From Pedobacter suwonensis (lineage in GTDB: Bacteria > Bacteroidota > Bacteroidia > Sphingobacteriales > Sphingobacteriaceae), in assembly GCF_900111825.1 (NCBI RefSeq), contig NZ_FOJM01000010.1:124001-188000 (forward strand): a stretch of DNA of 64,000 nt, given 5' to 3'. Under the pieces are notes generated by a model. It had not been told where the DNA came from, did not search any database, and worked only from the letters and a program-made list of their open reading frames with translations. A program made the position numbers and the translations under genes. Of this stretch, positions 63,581 to 64,000 are shown in pieces (within the stretch, counting starts at the first letter, position 1; the number at the start of each line of letters is the position of its first letter).

Positions 63581-64000
63581 TTAAATATTCCGAAGTTTCT
63601 CAGCCAAAACTTCCGAAATCTTACGGTAAGAATCGAACGTCCAGCCACCAACATGTGGCGTTAAAACAACCTGATTATTATGCCTTAATTCATCATACCA
63701 GGGCTGTTCGCCCAAAGCCGGAAATTTTTCTGTTTGCAGCACATCCAGTCCGGCGCCCAAAATCTTTCCATTTTTTATCGCATTCAATACGGCAGTGGTA
63801 TTAACAATCTCTCCTCTGGCAGTATTGATAAAGAAGATAGGCTTTTTAAAATGAAAGAAATATTCGTCATCAACCATTTGTCTGGTTTCTGTTGTTAAAG
63901 GAATGTGCAGGCTCAGCACATCGCTATATTTCACAATTTCTTCCATACTTACCTCACGGGCAAACGCATCAGAAAAACCGGTTTTGTACTTATCATAAGC
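63581..64000 (-). CDS. D-2-hydroxyacid dehydrogenase (phosphoglycerate dehydrogenase-like), 5' part beyond window
   Basis: The last 139 residues of an NAD-dependent 2-hydroxyacid dehydrogenase, open to the window edge. The visible motifs are VLSLHIPLTTETRQMV, the catalytic Arg in INTARGEIV, the Glu region in GLDVLQTEKFP and the catalytic His in LTPHVGGWT. The segment fits the C-terminal half of the nucleotide-binding domain and the end of the catalytic domain. The 5' half, needed to tell SerA from related enzymes, is missing. Confidence 0.9.
   Translation of the reverse strand, partial: AYDKYKTGFSDAFAREVSMEEIVKYSDVLSLHIPLTTETRQMVDDEYFFHFKKPIFFINTARGEIVNTTAVLNAIKNGKILGAGLDVLQTEKFPALGEQPWYDELRHNNQVVLTPHVGGWTFDSYRKISEVLAEKLRNI

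Overview
The window comes from a Bacteroidota chromosome, most likely family Sphingobacteriaceae and close to Pedobacter. This is judged from AT-rich coding sequence, promoters of the TTTG / TAnnTTTG type, SusC/SusD and TonB/FecR machinery, LytTR and LytS-type regulators, and DUF3857 and Lipoprotein_15 proteins. No database search was possible, so the taxonomy is an inference.

Layout. 1-5400: the era gene (cut by the left edge), then two nearly identical 219-bp units that each carry an initiator tRNA-Met and a tRNA-Glu. They bracket a small secreted protein and a divergent two-component system. 5600-7815: a DoxX-like membrane protein divergent from a membrane-anchored AraC regulator. 8446-10733: a mobile-element scar with a frameshifted tyrosine recombinase, a pair of odd att-like repeats, a frameshifted response regulator and two very small genes. 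10857-22830: a tight seven-gene operon, visibly GC-richer than its surroundings. It encodes a receiver-like protein without the usual Asp, an actin-like ATPase that looks circularly permuted, a HEAT-repeat protein, a family 2 polysaccharide synthase, a TPR plus YaiO beta-barrel exporter, a fusion of an SQD1-type (UDP-sulfoquinovose synthase-like) enzyme to a class V PLP enzyme, and a DUF4838 lipoprotein. I read it as an exopolysaccharide assembly and export system, possibly making a sulfonated or otherwise unusual sugar. It is the best candidate here for an undescribed system.

23070-26595: a TonB-dependent siderophore-type receptor with a PepSY membrane protein. 26615-30768: a compact four-gene minus-strand operon (heme-oxygenase-fold protein, ATP-grasp-like ligase, glycosyltransferase, adenylate-forming enzyme) that looks like a small natural-product pathway. 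31478-38083: a large TPR/DUF3857/transglutaminase-like protein and a LytS/LytTR two-component pair. 38834-50400: an ECF sigma, FecR anti-sigma, SusC, SusD, lipoprotein, two thioredoxin-fold proteins and a trypsin-like protease.

50540-64000: mostly housekeeping and stress genes. They include a GNAT acetyltransferase, a CDGSH protein, two Lys-rich proteins, HxlR and ArsR regulators, an OYE-family flavoenzyme, a pirin, an ECF sigma with an anti-sigma/beta-barrel protein, a Lipoprotein_15 protein, HIT, greA, an M1 aminopeptidase, an OsmC protein and a D-2-hydroxyacid dehydrogenase cut by the right edge. Intergenic regions carry many palindromic REP-like elements, some shared with the tRNA spacers. 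Several genes have the -7 promoter element only 3-4 bases before the ATG, suggesting leaderless transcripts.
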